From: JAHFUS01 sp035689115
Lineage (GTDB): Bacteria > Actinomycetota > Acidimicrobiia > Acidimicrobiales > GCA-2861595
Assembly (NCBI GenBank): GCA_035689115.1
Contig: DASSMA010000026.1
Coordinates: forward strand, 23,555-87,554
DNA length: 64,000 nucleotides
Reading direction: 5' to 3'
The translations under genes and the position numbers were made by a program. The notes under the pieces are model-generated. The model did no database searches and was not told the DNA's origin. It was given only the letters and a program-made list of their open reading frames with translations. Below, piece after piece: positions 25,547-34,490 of this stretch. Positions within the stretch are counted from its first letter, which is position 1. Every line of letters begins with the position of its first letter.

Positions 25547-27240
25547 AGCCCGTCGACCGCCGCCTCCTCCGGCAGTCCAGGGGCACCAGGCGCCTGCTGG
25601 TGGCGTCCGTGGCCGCCGGGCTGGCCGCCACCGCCTGCGTGATCGCCCAGGCGACCCTCGTGGCCGGCATGGTCACCCGGGCATTCCTGGACGGGGCCGG
25701 CGTGCGCCAGCTCCGAGCCCCGCTGGCCGCCCTGGCCGCCGTGGCCGTGGCGCGGGCGGTGGTGGCCTGGGCCGGCGAGGCGGCCGCGGGGCGGGCAGCG
25801 GCGGCCGCCACCGGCGAGCTGCGGGTCGCCCTCGTGGAGCGGGCCGGCCGGGACGCGGCCGGCCGCCGGGCCCTGCCGGCCGGCGAGGTCGCCGCCCTGG
25901 CCACCACCGGCCTCGACGCCTTCGACACCTACGCCGCCCGCTACCTCCCGGCCCTGGTGCTGGCGGCCTCCGCCCCGCTCGCCGTGGTGGCGTGGATCGC
26001 CGGCCTCGACCGGCCGGCCGCCGTCACCCTCGCCCTCACCCTGCCCCTGGTGCCGCTCTTCCTCGCTCTCGTCGGGTGGGCGACGGCCGGCCGGGCGGCG
26101 TCCCGGCTGGAGGCGCTGGCCGCCCTCGGCGCCCGGTTCCTCGATGCCGTCCAGGGCCTCCCCACCCTGCGGGCCTTCCGCCGGAGCCGGGCCCAGGTCG
26201 AGGCCGTCGGCCGCCTGGGGGACCGCTTCCGCGGCGAGACCATGGCCGCCCTCAGGGTCGCCCTCCTGTCGGCCCTCGTCCTCGAACTGCTGGCCACCCT
26301 GGGCACGGCGGTGGTGGCGGTCACCGTCGGGCTGCGCCTCGTGCACGGCGGGGTCGGGCTGCGCACGGCCCTGGCCGTGCTGATCCTGGTGCCCGAGGCC
26401 TACCTCCCCCTCCGCTCGCTCGGCTCCCAGTTCCACGCCGCCGCCGACGGCGTGGCCGCGGCCGGGCGGGCCCTCGACCTCCTCGATGCGCCGGGCCGCG
26501 CCGCCGCGCTCCCGCCGGCGGCTCTCGGTCCCGCCGGCTGGACCATCCGTCTGGAGGGCGTCACCGTCGCCGACGAGGGACGCGGCCGGCCGGCCCTGGA
26601 CGCCGTCGACCTGGAGATCCGGGCCGGCGAGCGGCTGGCCCTGGTCGGGCCCAGCGGCTCCGGCAAGTCGACCCTGCTGTCGGTGCTGCTCGGCTTCACC
26701 GTCCCGACCTCGGGCCGGGTCGTGGTCGAGCGGCCCGGCCAGGCACCTTTCGACCTGGCCGGTGCCGACCACGACGGCTGGCTGGCCGGGCTGGCGTGGG
26801 TGCCCCAGCAGCCCCGGTCGTTCGCCGGCACCGTGGCCGACAACGTGCGGCTCGGCCGCCCCGGCGGCGGCGACGCCGACGTGTGGTCGGCGCTCCGGGC
26901 CGCCGGCCTGGCCGGCGAGGTGGCCAACATGCCGGGCGGGCTCGACGCAGCGGTGGGCGACGAGGGCGCCCGGCTCTCGCACGGCCAGCGCCAGCGCCTG
27001 GCCCTGGCCCGGGCCCTCCTGCGCGACGCCCCGCTGGTCCTGCTCGACGAACCGACCGCCAGTCTCGACCCCGCCGCCGAGGCCGCCGTCGAGGACGCTC
27101 TCGCCGGCCTGGCCGCCCGGCGCACCGTCGTGGTGGTCGCCCACCGGCTGCGCCTCGTGCGGGCCGCCGACCGCGTCGTCGTCCTCGACCGGGGACGGGT
27201 GGTCGGCGACCACAGGGCGGTCGTGGGAGTCGTCGCGTGA
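25543..27240 (+). CDS. cydD: Thiol reductant ABC exporter subunit CydD
   Basis: A 565-residue half-transporter: membrane domain about residues 15-310 (six helices), ATPase domain about 330-560. Walker A is GPSGSGKST, the signature is LSHGQRQRLALARALL (His in place of the usual Gly), and Walker B is PLVLLDEPTASLD. With CydC it exports cysteine or glutathione to the outside of the membrane, which is needed to assemble cytochrome bd. Start and stop both use 4-bp GTGA overlaps, so cydB, cydD and cydC are translationally coupled. Confidence 0.93.
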   Translation: MKPVDRRLLRQSRGTRRLLVASVAAGLAATACVIAQATLVAGMVTRAFLDGAGVRQLRAPLAALAAVAVARAVVAWAGEAAAGRAAAAATGELRVALVERAGRDAAGRRALPAGEVAALATTGLDAFDTYAARYLPALVLAASAPLAVVAWIAGLDRPAAVTLALTLPLVPLFLALVGWATAGRAASRLEALAALGARFLDAVQGLPTLRAFRRSRAQVEAVGRLGDRFRGETMAALRVALLSALVLELLATLGTAVVAVTVGLRLVHGGVGLRTALAVLILVPEAYLPLRSLGSQFHAAADGVAAAGRALDLLDAPGRAAALPPAALGPAGWTIRLEGVTVADEGRGRPALDAVDLEIRAGERLALVGPSGSGKSTLLSVLLGFTVPTSGRVVVERPGQAPFDLAGADHDGWLAGLAWVPQQPRSFAGTVADNVRLGRPGGGDADVWSALRAAGLAGEVANMPGGLDAAVGDEGARLSHGQRQRLALARALLRDAPLVLLDEPTASLDPAAEAAVEDALAGLAARRTVVVVAHRLRLVRAADRVVVLDRGRVVGDHRAVVGVVA

Positions 27241-28994
27241 CCGGGCTCGGGGTGCGGCTGCCGGCCCGCCCGCTGGCCCTCGCCGTCCTCGCCGGCGCGG
27301 GCGCGGCAGCCTGCTCGATCGGCCTGCTGGCCACCTCGGGGCTGCTGCTGTCGCGTGCCGCCCTGCACCCGCCGGTGCTCGACCTCATGGTGGCGATCGT
27401 GGCCGTCCGCGCCTTCGGGCTCGGCCGGGGCGTGCTCCGCTACCTGGAGCGGCTGGCGACGCACGACGCCGCCCTGCGCTTCCTGCGCGACGTGCGGGTC
27501 CGCTTCTTCGAGCGCCTCGAGCCGCTGGCGCCCGGCGGGCTCGAGCCGCACCACCGCGCCGACCTGCTGGCCCGGGCCGTCGGCGACGTCGAGACCCTCC
27601 AGGACCTGCTGGTGCGCGGCGTGGTGCCGCCGCTCGTCGCCGCCGTCGTGGCCGTGCCGGCGGTGGCGGTGGCGTGGGCCATGGCGCCGGCCGCCGGCGC
27701 CGCCCTCGCCGTCGGGTTGGGGTTGGCCGTCGGGGTCATCCCCGCCGTCGCCGCCGCCGCCGCCGGGCGGGCCGGGCACCGCGAGGCCGAGGCACGCGGC
27801 CGGGTGGCGAGCAGGGTGGTCGACGTCGTGCAGGGCGGCCCCGAACTGCTGGCCGCCGGCCGCCTCGGTGACGCCGTGGCGCAGGTGGCGGAGGCGGACC
27901 GGGAGGTGCTCCGCCTGGCGCGGGCCGACGCCGCCGTCGCCGCCGCCGTCACCGGCGCGGGCGTGCTCGTCGCCGGTGCCGGGGCGTGGGTCGCCCTGGT
28001 GGCCGGCGTGCGGGCGGTGTCGGCCGGCACCCTGAGCGGCGTCTCGCTGGCGTCGCTCGTGTTCCTCGTGATGGCCACCTTCGAGGTGGTCGCCCCGCTC
28101 GGCCCCGCCGCCCGGCGGGTGGCGGCCGTGCGGGCGGCCGCCCGGCGGCTGGGCGACGTCACCGGCGGCCCGCCCCCGGTCGTCGACCCGCCGTCGCCCC
28201 GAGCCGTGCCGGCCGGCGCCCCGACCATCCGCCTCGACGGGGCGACGCTCCGGTACGGGCCGGGCGGGCCGGCCGCCCTCGACGGCGTCGACCTGGTCCT
28301 CGAACCCGGCCGGCGGGTGGCGGTGGTCGGCCCCAGCGGCGCCGGGAAGACCACCCTGGCCAACGTTCTGCTCCGCTTCCGGGAGCTGGACGGCGGGTGC
28401 TACACGGTGGCGGGGATCGACGCCCGCGAGCTGGCCCAGGACGACGTGCGGGCCGTCGTCGGCCTGGCCGGCCAGGACGCCCACCTCTTCGACACCACGA
28501 TCGGCGAGAACGTCCGCCTGGCCCGCCCGGGGTCCACCGACGACGAGGTACGGGCCGCCCTCGACGCCGCCCGGGTGGGGGACTGGGTCGCCTCGCTCCC
28601 CGACGGGCTGCGCACCGGCGTGGGGGAGCGCGGCGCCCGGGTCTCGGGGGGCCAGCGCCAGCGGATCGCGCTGGCCCGGATCCTGCTCGCCGGCCATCCG
28701 GTCGTCGTCCTCGACGAGCCGTTCGCCAACCTCGACGGGCCCACCGCCGCCGGCCTCCTGGCCGACGTGCTGGCCGTCACCGCCGGCCGGTCGCTGCTCC
28801 TCGTGACCCATCGCCTCGCCGGCCTCGAGGCCTTCGACGAGGTGGTGGTGCTCGACGCCGGCCGGGTCGTGGAGCGCGGCGCCCACCACGCCCTCGTCGC
28901 CGCCGGCGGCCTCTACCGGCGGTTGTGGGACCTCGAGCGCGACACCGACGGCGTGGCGTCGTTGTGGGAACGGCTGGAGCCGGCGGCTTCGTAG
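27237..28994 (+). CDS. cydC: Thiol reductant ABC exporter subunit CydC
   Basis: The 585-residue partner of CydD. The membrane domain covers residues about 10-310; the ATPase domain has Walker A GPSGAGKTT, signature VSGGQRQRIALARILL and Walker B PVVVLDEPFANLD. The order cydABDC with CydD before CydC is the usual actinobacterial one. It ends 46 bp before the first gene of the V-type ATPase operon, with no convincing terminator, so read-through into that operon is possible. Confidence 0.93.
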   Translation: MTGLGVRLPARPLALAVLAGAGAAACSIGLLATSGLLLSRAALHPPVLDLMVAIVAVRAFGLGRGVLRYLERLATHDAALRFLRDVRVRFFERLEPLAPGGLEPHHRADLLARAVGDVETLQDLLVRGVVPPLVAAVVAVPAVAVAWAMAPAAGAALAVGLGLAVGVIPAVAAAAAGRAGHREAEARGRVASRVVDVVQGGPELLAAGRLGDAVAQVAEADREVLRLARADAAVAAAVTGAGVLVAGAGAWVALVAGVRAVSAGTLSGVSLASLVFLVMATFEVVAPLGPAARRVAAVRAAARRLGDVTGGPPPVVDPPSPRAVPAGAPTIRLDGATLRYGPGGPAALDGVDLVLEPGRRVAVVGPSGAGKTTLANVLLRFRELDGGCYTVAGIDARELAQDDVRAVVGLAGQDAHLFDTTIGENVRLARPGSTDDEVRAALDAARVGDWVASLPDGLRTGVGERGARVSGGQRQRIALARILLAGHPVVVLDEPFANLDGPTAAGLLADVLAVTAGRSLLLVTHRLAGLEAFDEVVVLDAGRVVERGAHHALVAAGGLYRRLWDLERDTDGVASLWERLEPAAS

Positions 28995-29040
28995 GAGGGT
29001 TCCCGCCCCCGCTCGGGCCGGGGTGGAATGCTGGACGGCG

Positions 29041-29490
29041 GTGGCCCGCACCGTCTCCGACATCCTGCGGCGGTTCCGGCCCGCCGTGGCCCCCGGCCCG
29101 GCGGCGCCCGCCGGCGTGCCGGTCGACCGGGTGGCCGAGGCTGAGGCGGAGCTGGCCGGCGTGTTCGCCGCCCTGGAGCCGGCCGTCCGGGAGGCGCAGG
29201 CGGCGCGGGACGAGGCCACTCGGGAGGCGGAGCGGCGCCGGCAGGCGGCCGCCGAGGAGGCCGACCGCGTGCTCGCCGCCGCCCGCGCCCGGGTCGACGC
29301 CGTCCGGGCGGAGGCGGCGGCCGCCCGCCTCGCCGCCCTCGACGAGGAGCGGGCCGCCATCGAGGAGGAGGCCCGGGCCGAGGTCGAGCGCATCGGGCGT
29401 GTCGCCGGCGAGCGGCTGCCGGCGGTGGTGGCCCGGGTGCTCGAGGGGGTGTGGGCGACGGCCGGGCTGCCGCCGGAAGGGGGGTCGTGA
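29041..29490 (+). CDS. V/A-type ATPase peripheral stalk subunit (G/H-like)
   Basis: A 149-residue protein that is coiled coil over most of its length: from about residue 30 to 125 it is almost only Ala, Glu, Arg, Asp and Val with heptad spacing (AEAEAELAGVFAALEPAVREAQAARDEA continues in this style). Position first in the V-ATPase operon and this composition match the G/H stalk subunit (AhaH/NtpF), which pairs with subunit E. GTG 29041 is preferred; GTG 29023 is possible. The assignment rests on position and composition, since coiled coils do not identify families well. Confidence 0.65.
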   Translation: MARTVSDILRRFRPAVAPGPAAPAGVPVDRVAEAEAELAGVFAALEPAVREAQAARDEATREAERRRQAAAEEADRVLAAARARVDAVRAEAAAARLAALDEERAAIEEEARAEVERIGRVAGERLPAVVARVLEGVWATAGLPPEGGS

Positions 29491-30407
29491 GCGCCGGCTG
29501 GGTGTCGGGCTCGGTGCGGGGGCGCTTGCTGGCCAGCCGGCGGCTGGGCCTGGCGGGGGCGCGGGAGGTGGCGGCCTCGGGCGGCGCGGCGGCCGGCGTG
29601 GCCCGCCTGGCGGCGTCGCCGTACGGGCGTGACGTGCGCTCCGGCATGGCGCCCGACGCCGCCAGGCGGGGGATCGGCACCGTCGCCCTCTGGCACCTGC
29701 GCGTCCTGGCCGGCTGGCTGCCCCCCCGGGCCGGCGACGTGGTGCGGGTGTTCGGCGCCCGCTTCGAGCTGGCCAACGTGGCCGACCGCCTGGCCGCCCT
29801 CGAAGGCTTCCCCGTCCCGCCGCCCTACGAGCTGGGGGCGCTGGCGGTGGCGTGGCCCCTGGTCGCGGGAGCGGCCGACGCCGGCGAGGTGCGCCGGGCC
29901 CTCGCCGTGTCGCCCTGGGGCGATCCCGGCTCGGCCGAGTGGCCGCCGGCCGCCCTCGCCCTCGAGGCCCGGTGGACGAGCTGGCTGGCCGGAGCGGTGC
30001 CAGGCGCCGCCGAGTGGGCGGCCGGGGCGGCGGCGATCGTGGCCGCCCGCCGGCTGGTCGCCGGCCCCGCTGCCGGGCCGGCCGGCCTGGCCGACCTGCG
30101 CCGCCAGCTGGGCCGGGCGTGGGAGGGGGCCACCAGCCTCGGCGACCTGGCCGCCCGCCTGCCGCGCGCCGCGGCGTGGGCTTTGGACGGCGTGGACGAG
30201 GCCGCCGACCTGTGGCGGGCCGAGGGCCGGTGGTGGGCCCGGGTCGACCGGGACGCGGCCGGCACCCTGCGGGCCGGCCGCCCGGGCCCGGCGGTGGCGG
30301 GCGCCGCCGCCGCCCGCCTGGCCGCCGACGCCTGGCGGGCGAGGGCCGCCCTGGAGGCGGCGTCGTGGGGGCCCGAGGGGCTGGAGGCCTTCGATGCCGT
30401 GGCGTGA
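29487..30407 (+). CDS. Putative V/A-type ATPase subunit C (AC39-like)
   Basis: A 306-residue, Ala/Arg/Trp-rich, mostly helical protein between the stalk gene and subunit I. GTG 29487 overlaps the previous stop by 4 bp and the stop overlaps the subunit I start by 14 bp. Size and position suit subunit C (d/AC39), the funnel linking the rotor shaft to the membrane ring, and ARFELANVADRL in its first third resembles the family's RYDLHNLK-type segment. Similarity is otherwise too weak to recognise, so the name is mostly inferred from the operon. No other gene in the cluster could serve as subunit C. Confidence 0.6.
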   Translation: MSAGWVSGSVRGRLLASRRLGLAGAREVAASGGAAAGVARLAASPYGRDVRSGMAPDAARRGIGTVALWHLRVLAGWLPPRAGDVVRVFGARFELANVADRLAALEGFPVPPPYELGALAVAWPLVAGAADAGEVRRALAVSPWGDPGSAEWPPAALALEARWTSWLAGAVPGAAEWAAGAAAIVAARRLVAGPAAGPAGLADLRRQLGRAWEGATSLGDLAARLPRAAAWALDGVDEAADLWRAEGRWWARVDRDAAGTLRAGRPGPAVAGAAAARLAADAWRARAALEAASWGPEGLEAFDAVA

Positions 30408-31671
30408 CGACCTCGTGCCCCGGCGTATGGCGCGCGTGGCCGTGGTCGCCCCCGAGACGCGGTGGCGCCGGGTGCTGGCCGAGGTGGCCGCCGCCGGCGT
30501 GGTCGAGCCCGAGGCCGACCGCGGGTCCGGCGGGAACACCGGGGCGCTGGACGACGAGCTGGACCGGGTCACGGGTGCCTCGGCCGGGCGGCCGCCGCTG
30601 CGGGCGGTGGCGGGGTGGGCGCCGCTGGCCGCCGTGGCGCCTCTCACCGAGCGGCTGGCGCCCCTCGGCGGCGCCGTGGTGGTGCTGCCGGCGCCGCCCG
30701 GTGCCGAGCCGCCCACCCTCCTGGCCCAGCCCGAGCAGTCGTCCGGCCGGGCGCTCGTCGACACCTATGCCACAGTGCCCTACCGCGACGTGGACCCCAC
30801 CTGGTTCGCGGTGGGCGCCTACGTCGTGATGTTCGGGATGATGTTCGGCGACGCCGGCGACGCCCTCCTGCTCGTCGCCGGCGGGCTGTGGCTGTGGCGG
30901 ACCCGCAGCCCCAAGCTGGCCGGCGTCCGGCGGGTGTGGCCGCTCATGGTCGCCATGGGGGTGGCGGCCGGCCTGTTCGGCGTCCTGTACGGCGAGCTGT
31001 TCGGCCCCACCGGCGTGATCGAGCCGGTGTGGCTGGAGCCGCTCGACCAGCCCAACCGGCTGCTGGCGGCGGGCGTCGTCGTCGGCGCCACGCTGCTGGC
31101 GGTGGCGTTCGGGATCGGCGTGGTCAACCGGTGGCGCGAGGGCGGACCCGGCCTGGCCCTCTACTCGCCCAGCGGGGCGGCCGGCGCCGCCCTCTTCGTG
31201 GCCTTCGCCCTGGTGGCCGGGGGCGTGGTGTGGGACGTCACCTGGATGTGGGCGGCCGGCGCCGCGCTCGGCCTAGTGGCCCTCGTCCTGGCCGGCGTCG
31301 GGCTCAAGACGGAGGCCGGTCCGGGCGCCGCCGGAGGGCTCCAGACCGGCGTGGAGTTGTTCGACGTCGTCATCCGCCTCGGGTCCAACCTGGTGTCGTT
31401 CGCCCGCCTGGCCGCTTTCGGTCTCACCCATGCGGCGCTGGGCATGGTGATCTGGGACGCCGTCACCGTGCTGTGGGCGTCGGGGCCCGGCAAGCTGGCG
31501 GCGGTGGCGGTCTTCGCCGTGGGCCACGCCGTGGCCTTCGGCCTGGAGGCCCTGGTCGCCGGGGTCCAGGCGCTGCGCCTCGAGTACTACGAGCTGTTCT
31601 CCCGCATCTTCGCCTCGACCGGGCGGCCCTTCCGCCCGTGGCACGTGCCGCTCGAACCGGAGGACCCATGA
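30394..31671 (+). CDS. ntpI: V/A-type ATPase subunit I (a subunit), short form
   Basis: The 425-residue membrane stator subunit carrying the ion half-channels. The cytoplasmic N-terminal arm is only about 140 residues against roughly 300 in typical proteins of 600-700 residues. The membrane part is complete: GMMFGDAGDALLL, FGVLYGELFGPTG, NLVSFARLAAFGLTHAALGM with the essential Arg, and a final LRLEYYELFSRIFASTGRPFRPW. The short arm suggests a slimmer stator attachment. ATG 30394 overlaps the previous gene by 14 bp; the stop overlaps subunit K by 4 bp. Confidence 0.85.
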   Translation: MPWRDDLVPRRMARVAVVAPETRWRRVLAEVAAAGVVEPEADRGSGGNTGALDDELDRVTGASAGRPPLRAVAGWAPLAAVAPLTERLAPLGGAVVVLPAPPGAEPPTLLAQPEQSSGRALVDTYATVPYRDVDPTWFAVGAYVVMFGMMFGDAGDALLLVAGGLWLWRTRSPKLAGVRRVWPLMVAMGVAAGLFGVLYGELFGPTGVIEPVWLEPLDQPNRLLAAGVVVGATLLAVAFGIGVVNRWREGGPGLALYSPSGAAGAALFVAFALVAGGVVWDVTWMWAAGAALGLVALVLAGVGLKTEAGPGAAGGLQTGVELFDVVIRLGSNLVSFARLAAFGLTHAALGMVIWDAVTVLWASGPGKLAAVAVFAVGHAVAFGLEALVAGVQALRLEYYELFSRIFASTGRPFRPWHVPLEPEDP

Positions 31672-32087
31672 TCGCCTGGCTGATCGCCCGGCCCGTCCTC
31701 GGCGCGGTGTGCGCCGCCGTCGTCGCCGTGCTCCACCGCCGGCCCCGCCAGGGGCTCCGGTGGCTGTACGCCGTCAACGCCCTCCTGCTGGTGGCGGGCG
31801 GCGCGCTCCTCGTCGTGGCCCTCACCGCCGGCCCGAGCGCGGCCGCCTCGGCCGCCCAGAGCTCGTCGTCCTCGGCGGCCGGCTCCGCCTTCATCGGCGC
31901 CTCCATCGCCGTCGCCGGATCCTCGCTCGGGGCCGCCCTGGCCGTGGCCTACACCGGGTCGGCCGCCCTCGCCTCCATCAGCGAGCGGCCCGAGCTGTTC
32001 GGCCGGGCCATGGTGATCGTCGGTCTGGCCGAGGGCATCGCGATCTACGGGCTCATCGTGGCCGTGATCCTGATCGGCAAGGCGTGA
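31668..32087 (+). CDS. ntpK: V/A-type ATPase subunit K (rotor-ring proteolipid)
   Basis: The 139-residue ring subunit that carries ions. It has two helical hairpins (about residues 2-58 and 70-138). The ion-binding Glu is in the last helix, GLAEGIAIYGLIVAVILIG, and the first hairpin lacks an acidic residue, as in V-type K subunits. The Ser/Ala-rich linker (AASAAQSSSSSAAGS) is unusual. The third helix, GAALAVAYTGSAALASISERPELF, has no Gln in the position used for sodium in Enterococcus NtpK, so protons are the more likely coupling ion (inference). Confidence 0.88.
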   Translation: MIAWLIARPVLGAVCAAVVAVLHRRPRQGLRWLYAVNALLLVAGGALLVVALTAGPSAAASAAQSSSSSAAGSAFIGASIAVAGSSLGAALAVAYTGSAALASISERPELFGRAMVIVGLAEGIAIYGLIVAVILIGKA

Positions 32088-32290
32088 ACGGTCGCGTCGC
32101 CGTGCTGGGCGGGTCGCCCCGGGTCGACGGCTGGGCCCTGGCCGGCGCCGTGGTGGTGCCGGCGGAGGGCCCCGACGCCGTGCGGCGGGCGTGGGACGCC
32201 CTCCCCGACGACGTCGCCGTCGTGATGGTCACGCCCGAGGCCGCCCCGCACGTCGGCGCCGGCGACCGGCTGGTGGTCGTCCTGCCATGA
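32084..32290 (+). CDS. V/A-type ATPase subunit F, short form
   Basis: A 68-residue protein between K and E, overlapping both by 4 bp. VNGRVAVLGGSPRVDGWALAGAVVVPAEGP and DDVAVVMVTPEAA fit the start and core of subunit F (NtpG), a small Rossmann-like rotor subunit usually about 100 residues long. The C-terminal helix that normally inserts between A and B subunits is missing: the protein stops after GDRLVVVLP. No stray frame follows that could supply it. The call is by position plus the N-terminal pattern. Confidence 0.65.
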   Translation: MNGRVAVLGGSPRVDGWALAGAVVVPAEGPDAVRRAWDALPDDVAVVMVTPEAAPHVGAGDRLVVVLP

Positions 32291-32784
32291 ACCTCGACGC
32301 CGTCGCCGCCGCCCTCCTGGAGGACACCCGCGCCGGCGCGGCGGCGGCGCTGGCCGAGGCCGGCCGCGAGGCGGCGGCGGTGGTGGAGGCGGCCAGGGCC
32401 GAGGGCGAGCGGCTGCTGGCCGCCGCCCGGGCCGACGGGGAGGCGGAGGCCCGGGCGGTGGCGTCGGCCGAGCTGGCCCGGGCCCGGCGGGAGGCGCGCC
32501 AGGTCGTCCTGGCGGCGCGCCGGCGGGCGTGGGAGCAGGCCCGTTCCGCCGGCCGGGAGGCGGCCGCCGCCCTGCGGGACGGGGGCCGCTACGGCGAGCT
32601 GGTGGCCGGCCTGGAGGCGGTGGCCCGGGACCAGCTCGGAGAGCGGGCGGCCGTCGCCGTCGACGAAGGGGTCGGGGGCCTGGTGGCCACCGCCGGCTCG
32701 TCCTCGGTCGACTACCGCCTGCCGGCCATCGCCGACCGCTGCTTCGCCGCCGCCGGCCCCGGCCTCGACGTGCTGTGGTCCTGA
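32287..32784 (+). CDS. V/A-type ATPase subunit E (peripheral stalk)
   Basis: A 165-residue stalk subunit. Residues about 5-90 form a long Ala/Glu/Arg coiled coil (EAGREAAAVVEAARAEGERL onward). The C-terminal domain follows, with VAVDEGVGGLVATAGSSSVDYRLPA matching the E-subunit segment that reads like GG...TADGRVRVDNTLE in other species. ATG 32287 overlaps the F stop by 4 bp (ATGA). It pairs with the G/H-like subunit at 29041. Confidence 0.78.
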   Translation: MNLDAVAAALLEDTRAGAAAALAEAGREAAAVVEAARAEGERLLAAARADGEAEARAVASAELARARREARQVVLAARRRAWEQARSAGREAAAALRDGGRYGELVAGLEAVARDQLGERAAVAVDEGVGGLVATAGSSSVDYRLPAIADRCFAAAGPGLDVLWS

Positions 32785-34490
32785 ACGCCGGCCGGGTCGT
32801 CCGGGTGGCCGGGCCGCTGGTCGAGCTGGACGGCCTGGGGGACGTGGCGGTGTTCGACGTGGTCGACGTGGGCCCCGACCGGCTGCCCGGCGAGATCGTG
32901 GCCATCGAGGGCGGCCGGGTCACCGCCCAGCTCTACGAGCACGCCGGCGGCCTGTGCCCGGGCACGCCGGCGACGGCCCGCCGGGAGCCGCTGTCGGGGC
33001 GCCTGGGCCCGGGCCTGCTGGGCGGCGTGTTCGACGGCATCCTGCGCCGGCTGGCCGCCGGCGACCCGTGGCTGCGGCCCGGCCAGCGCGGGGGGGACGC
33101 GTCGTTCCGCTTCCGCCCGGCCGTCCGGGCCGGCGACGAGGTGGCGCCGGGAGGGCCGGTCGGCGTCGCCAGCGGGACCGCCGGCGTGGAGGAGGCGGTC
33201 GTCGCCCCGCCGGGCGTGGCCGGTCCGGTGACGTGGGTGCACGGCGAGGGCACGGTGGCCGGCGACGCGGTGGTGGCGACGGTCGGCGGCCGGCCCGTGC
33301 CCCTCGCCTCGCCCTGGCCGGTGCGCCGGGCCCGCCCGTCGGCCCGGCGGCTCGACGCCACCGTGCCGCTCACCACCGGCCAGCGCGTGCTCGACCTGCT
33401 CTTCCCCGTGGCCAAGGGTTCGACGGCGGCGGTGGTGGGCGGGTTCGGCACGGGCAAGACGGTGCTGCTCCAGCAGGTCGCCAAGTGGTGCGACGCCGAC
33501 GTCATCGTCTACGTGGGCTGCGGCGAGCGGGGCAACGAGCTGGCCGACGCCGTCGACGAGCTGCGGGCCCTGGAGGACCCCCGCACCGGCCGGCGCCTGG
33601 CCGAGCGGACGGTGATCATCGCCAACACGTCGAACATGCCGGTGATGGCCCGGGAGGCGAGCATCTACACGGGCATGACCGTCGCCGAGTACTTCCGCGA
33701 CCAGGGCAAGGACGCCGTCCTCATCGCCGACTCCACGTCGCGGTGGGCGGAGGCGCTGCGGGAGTTCTCCTCGCGGAGCGGCGAGCTGCCGGCCGAGGAG
33801 GGGTTCCCCGCCGGCCTGGCGTCGGCGCTGGCCGCCTTCTACGAGCGGGCCGGCCGGGTGGAGACGCAGGGCGGCGCCGAGGGCTCGGTCACGGTGATCG
33901 CCGCCGTGTCCCCGCCGGGCGGCGACATGACGGAGCCGGTGACGGCCCACACCCAGCGCTTCGTGCGGTCGATGTGGACCCTCGACCGCGACCTGGCCTA
34001 CGCCCGCCACTACCCGGCGGTGTCGTGGCGGGCGTCGTTCTCCCGGGACGCCCCCGGCCTGGGCACCTGGTACGCCCGGCACGGCGACGTGGCGTGGGCC
34101 GGCCGGCGGGCCCGCATCCAGGCGGTGCTGGCCGAGGCCGACCACCTCCAGTCGGTGGCCGAGCTGGTGGGCTCGGCGGCGCTGCCCGGCCGGGAGCGGG
34201 TCGTGCTGCTGGCCGGCCGCCTCGCCCGAGAGGGCGTGCTCCAGCAGAGCGCCCTCAGTGCCAACGACGCCAGCTGCGGCCGGGCCAAGCAGGCGGCCCT
34301 CGCCGACGCCGTGCTGGCCGTGCACGACCGGGACCAGGAGGTGGTGGCGGCCGGCATCCCGGCCACCCTCGTCGAGGCGGTCGACTACACGCCCCTCCTG
34401 CGGGCCGGGCCCGAGGTCGGGCCCGACGACGCCGCTGGGGTGGCGGCCCGCGCCGACGCCGTGCTGGCGGCGGTGGAGCAGGTTTCGTGA
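32775..34490 (+). CDS. ntpA: V/A-type ATPase catalytic subunit A
   Basis: The 571-residue catalytic subunit that binds and hydrolyses or makes ATP. The P-loop is GGFGTGKT. The family's bulge domain is present between the N-terminal barrel and the P-loop (VSGTAGVEEAVV, VTWVHGEGTVAGD). Other A-subunit signatures are VYVGCGERGNELAD, NTSNMPVMAREASIYTGMT, ADSTSRWAEALRE, LPAEEGFPAGLAS and VSPPGGDMTEPVT. GTG 32775 overlaps subunit E by 10 bp; the next in-frame start would lose the first strand. Cytoplasmic, three per complex. Confidence 0.95.
   Translation: MVLNAGRVVRVAGPLVELDGLGDVAVFDVVDVGPDRLPGEIVAIEGGRVTAQLYEHAGGLCPGTPATARREPLSGRLGPGLLGGVFDGILRRLAAGDPWLRPGQRGGDASFRFRPAVRAGDEVAPGGPVGVASGTAGVEEAVVAPPGVAGPVTWVHGEGTVAGDAVVATVGGRPVPLASPWPVRRARPSARRLDATVPLTTGQRVLDLLFPVAKGSTAAVVGGFGTGKTVLLQQVAKWCDADVIVYVGCGERGNELADAVDELRALEDPRTGRRLAERTVIIANTSNMPVMAREASIYTGMTVAEYFRDQGKDAVLIADSTSRWAEALREFSSRSGELPAEEGFPAGLASALAAFYERAGRVETQGGAEGSVTVIAAVSPPGGDMTEPVTAHTQRFVRSMWTLDRDLAYARHYPAVSWRASFSRDAPGLGTWYARHGDVAWAGRRARIQAVLAEADHLQSVAELVGSAALPGRERVVLLAGRLAREGVLQQSALSANDASCGRAKQAALADAVLAVHDRDQEVVAAGIPATLVEAVDYTPLLRAGPEVGPDDAAGVAARADAVLAAVEQVS

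Noticed and set aside
26400..30764. A 1454-codon open frame on the minus strand opposite cydDC and the ATPase genes
   Set aside because: Very high G+C removes stop codons from other frames. The plus strand holds clear, full-length known proteins, and the minus-strand product is low-complexity Arg/Ala/Gly/Pro.
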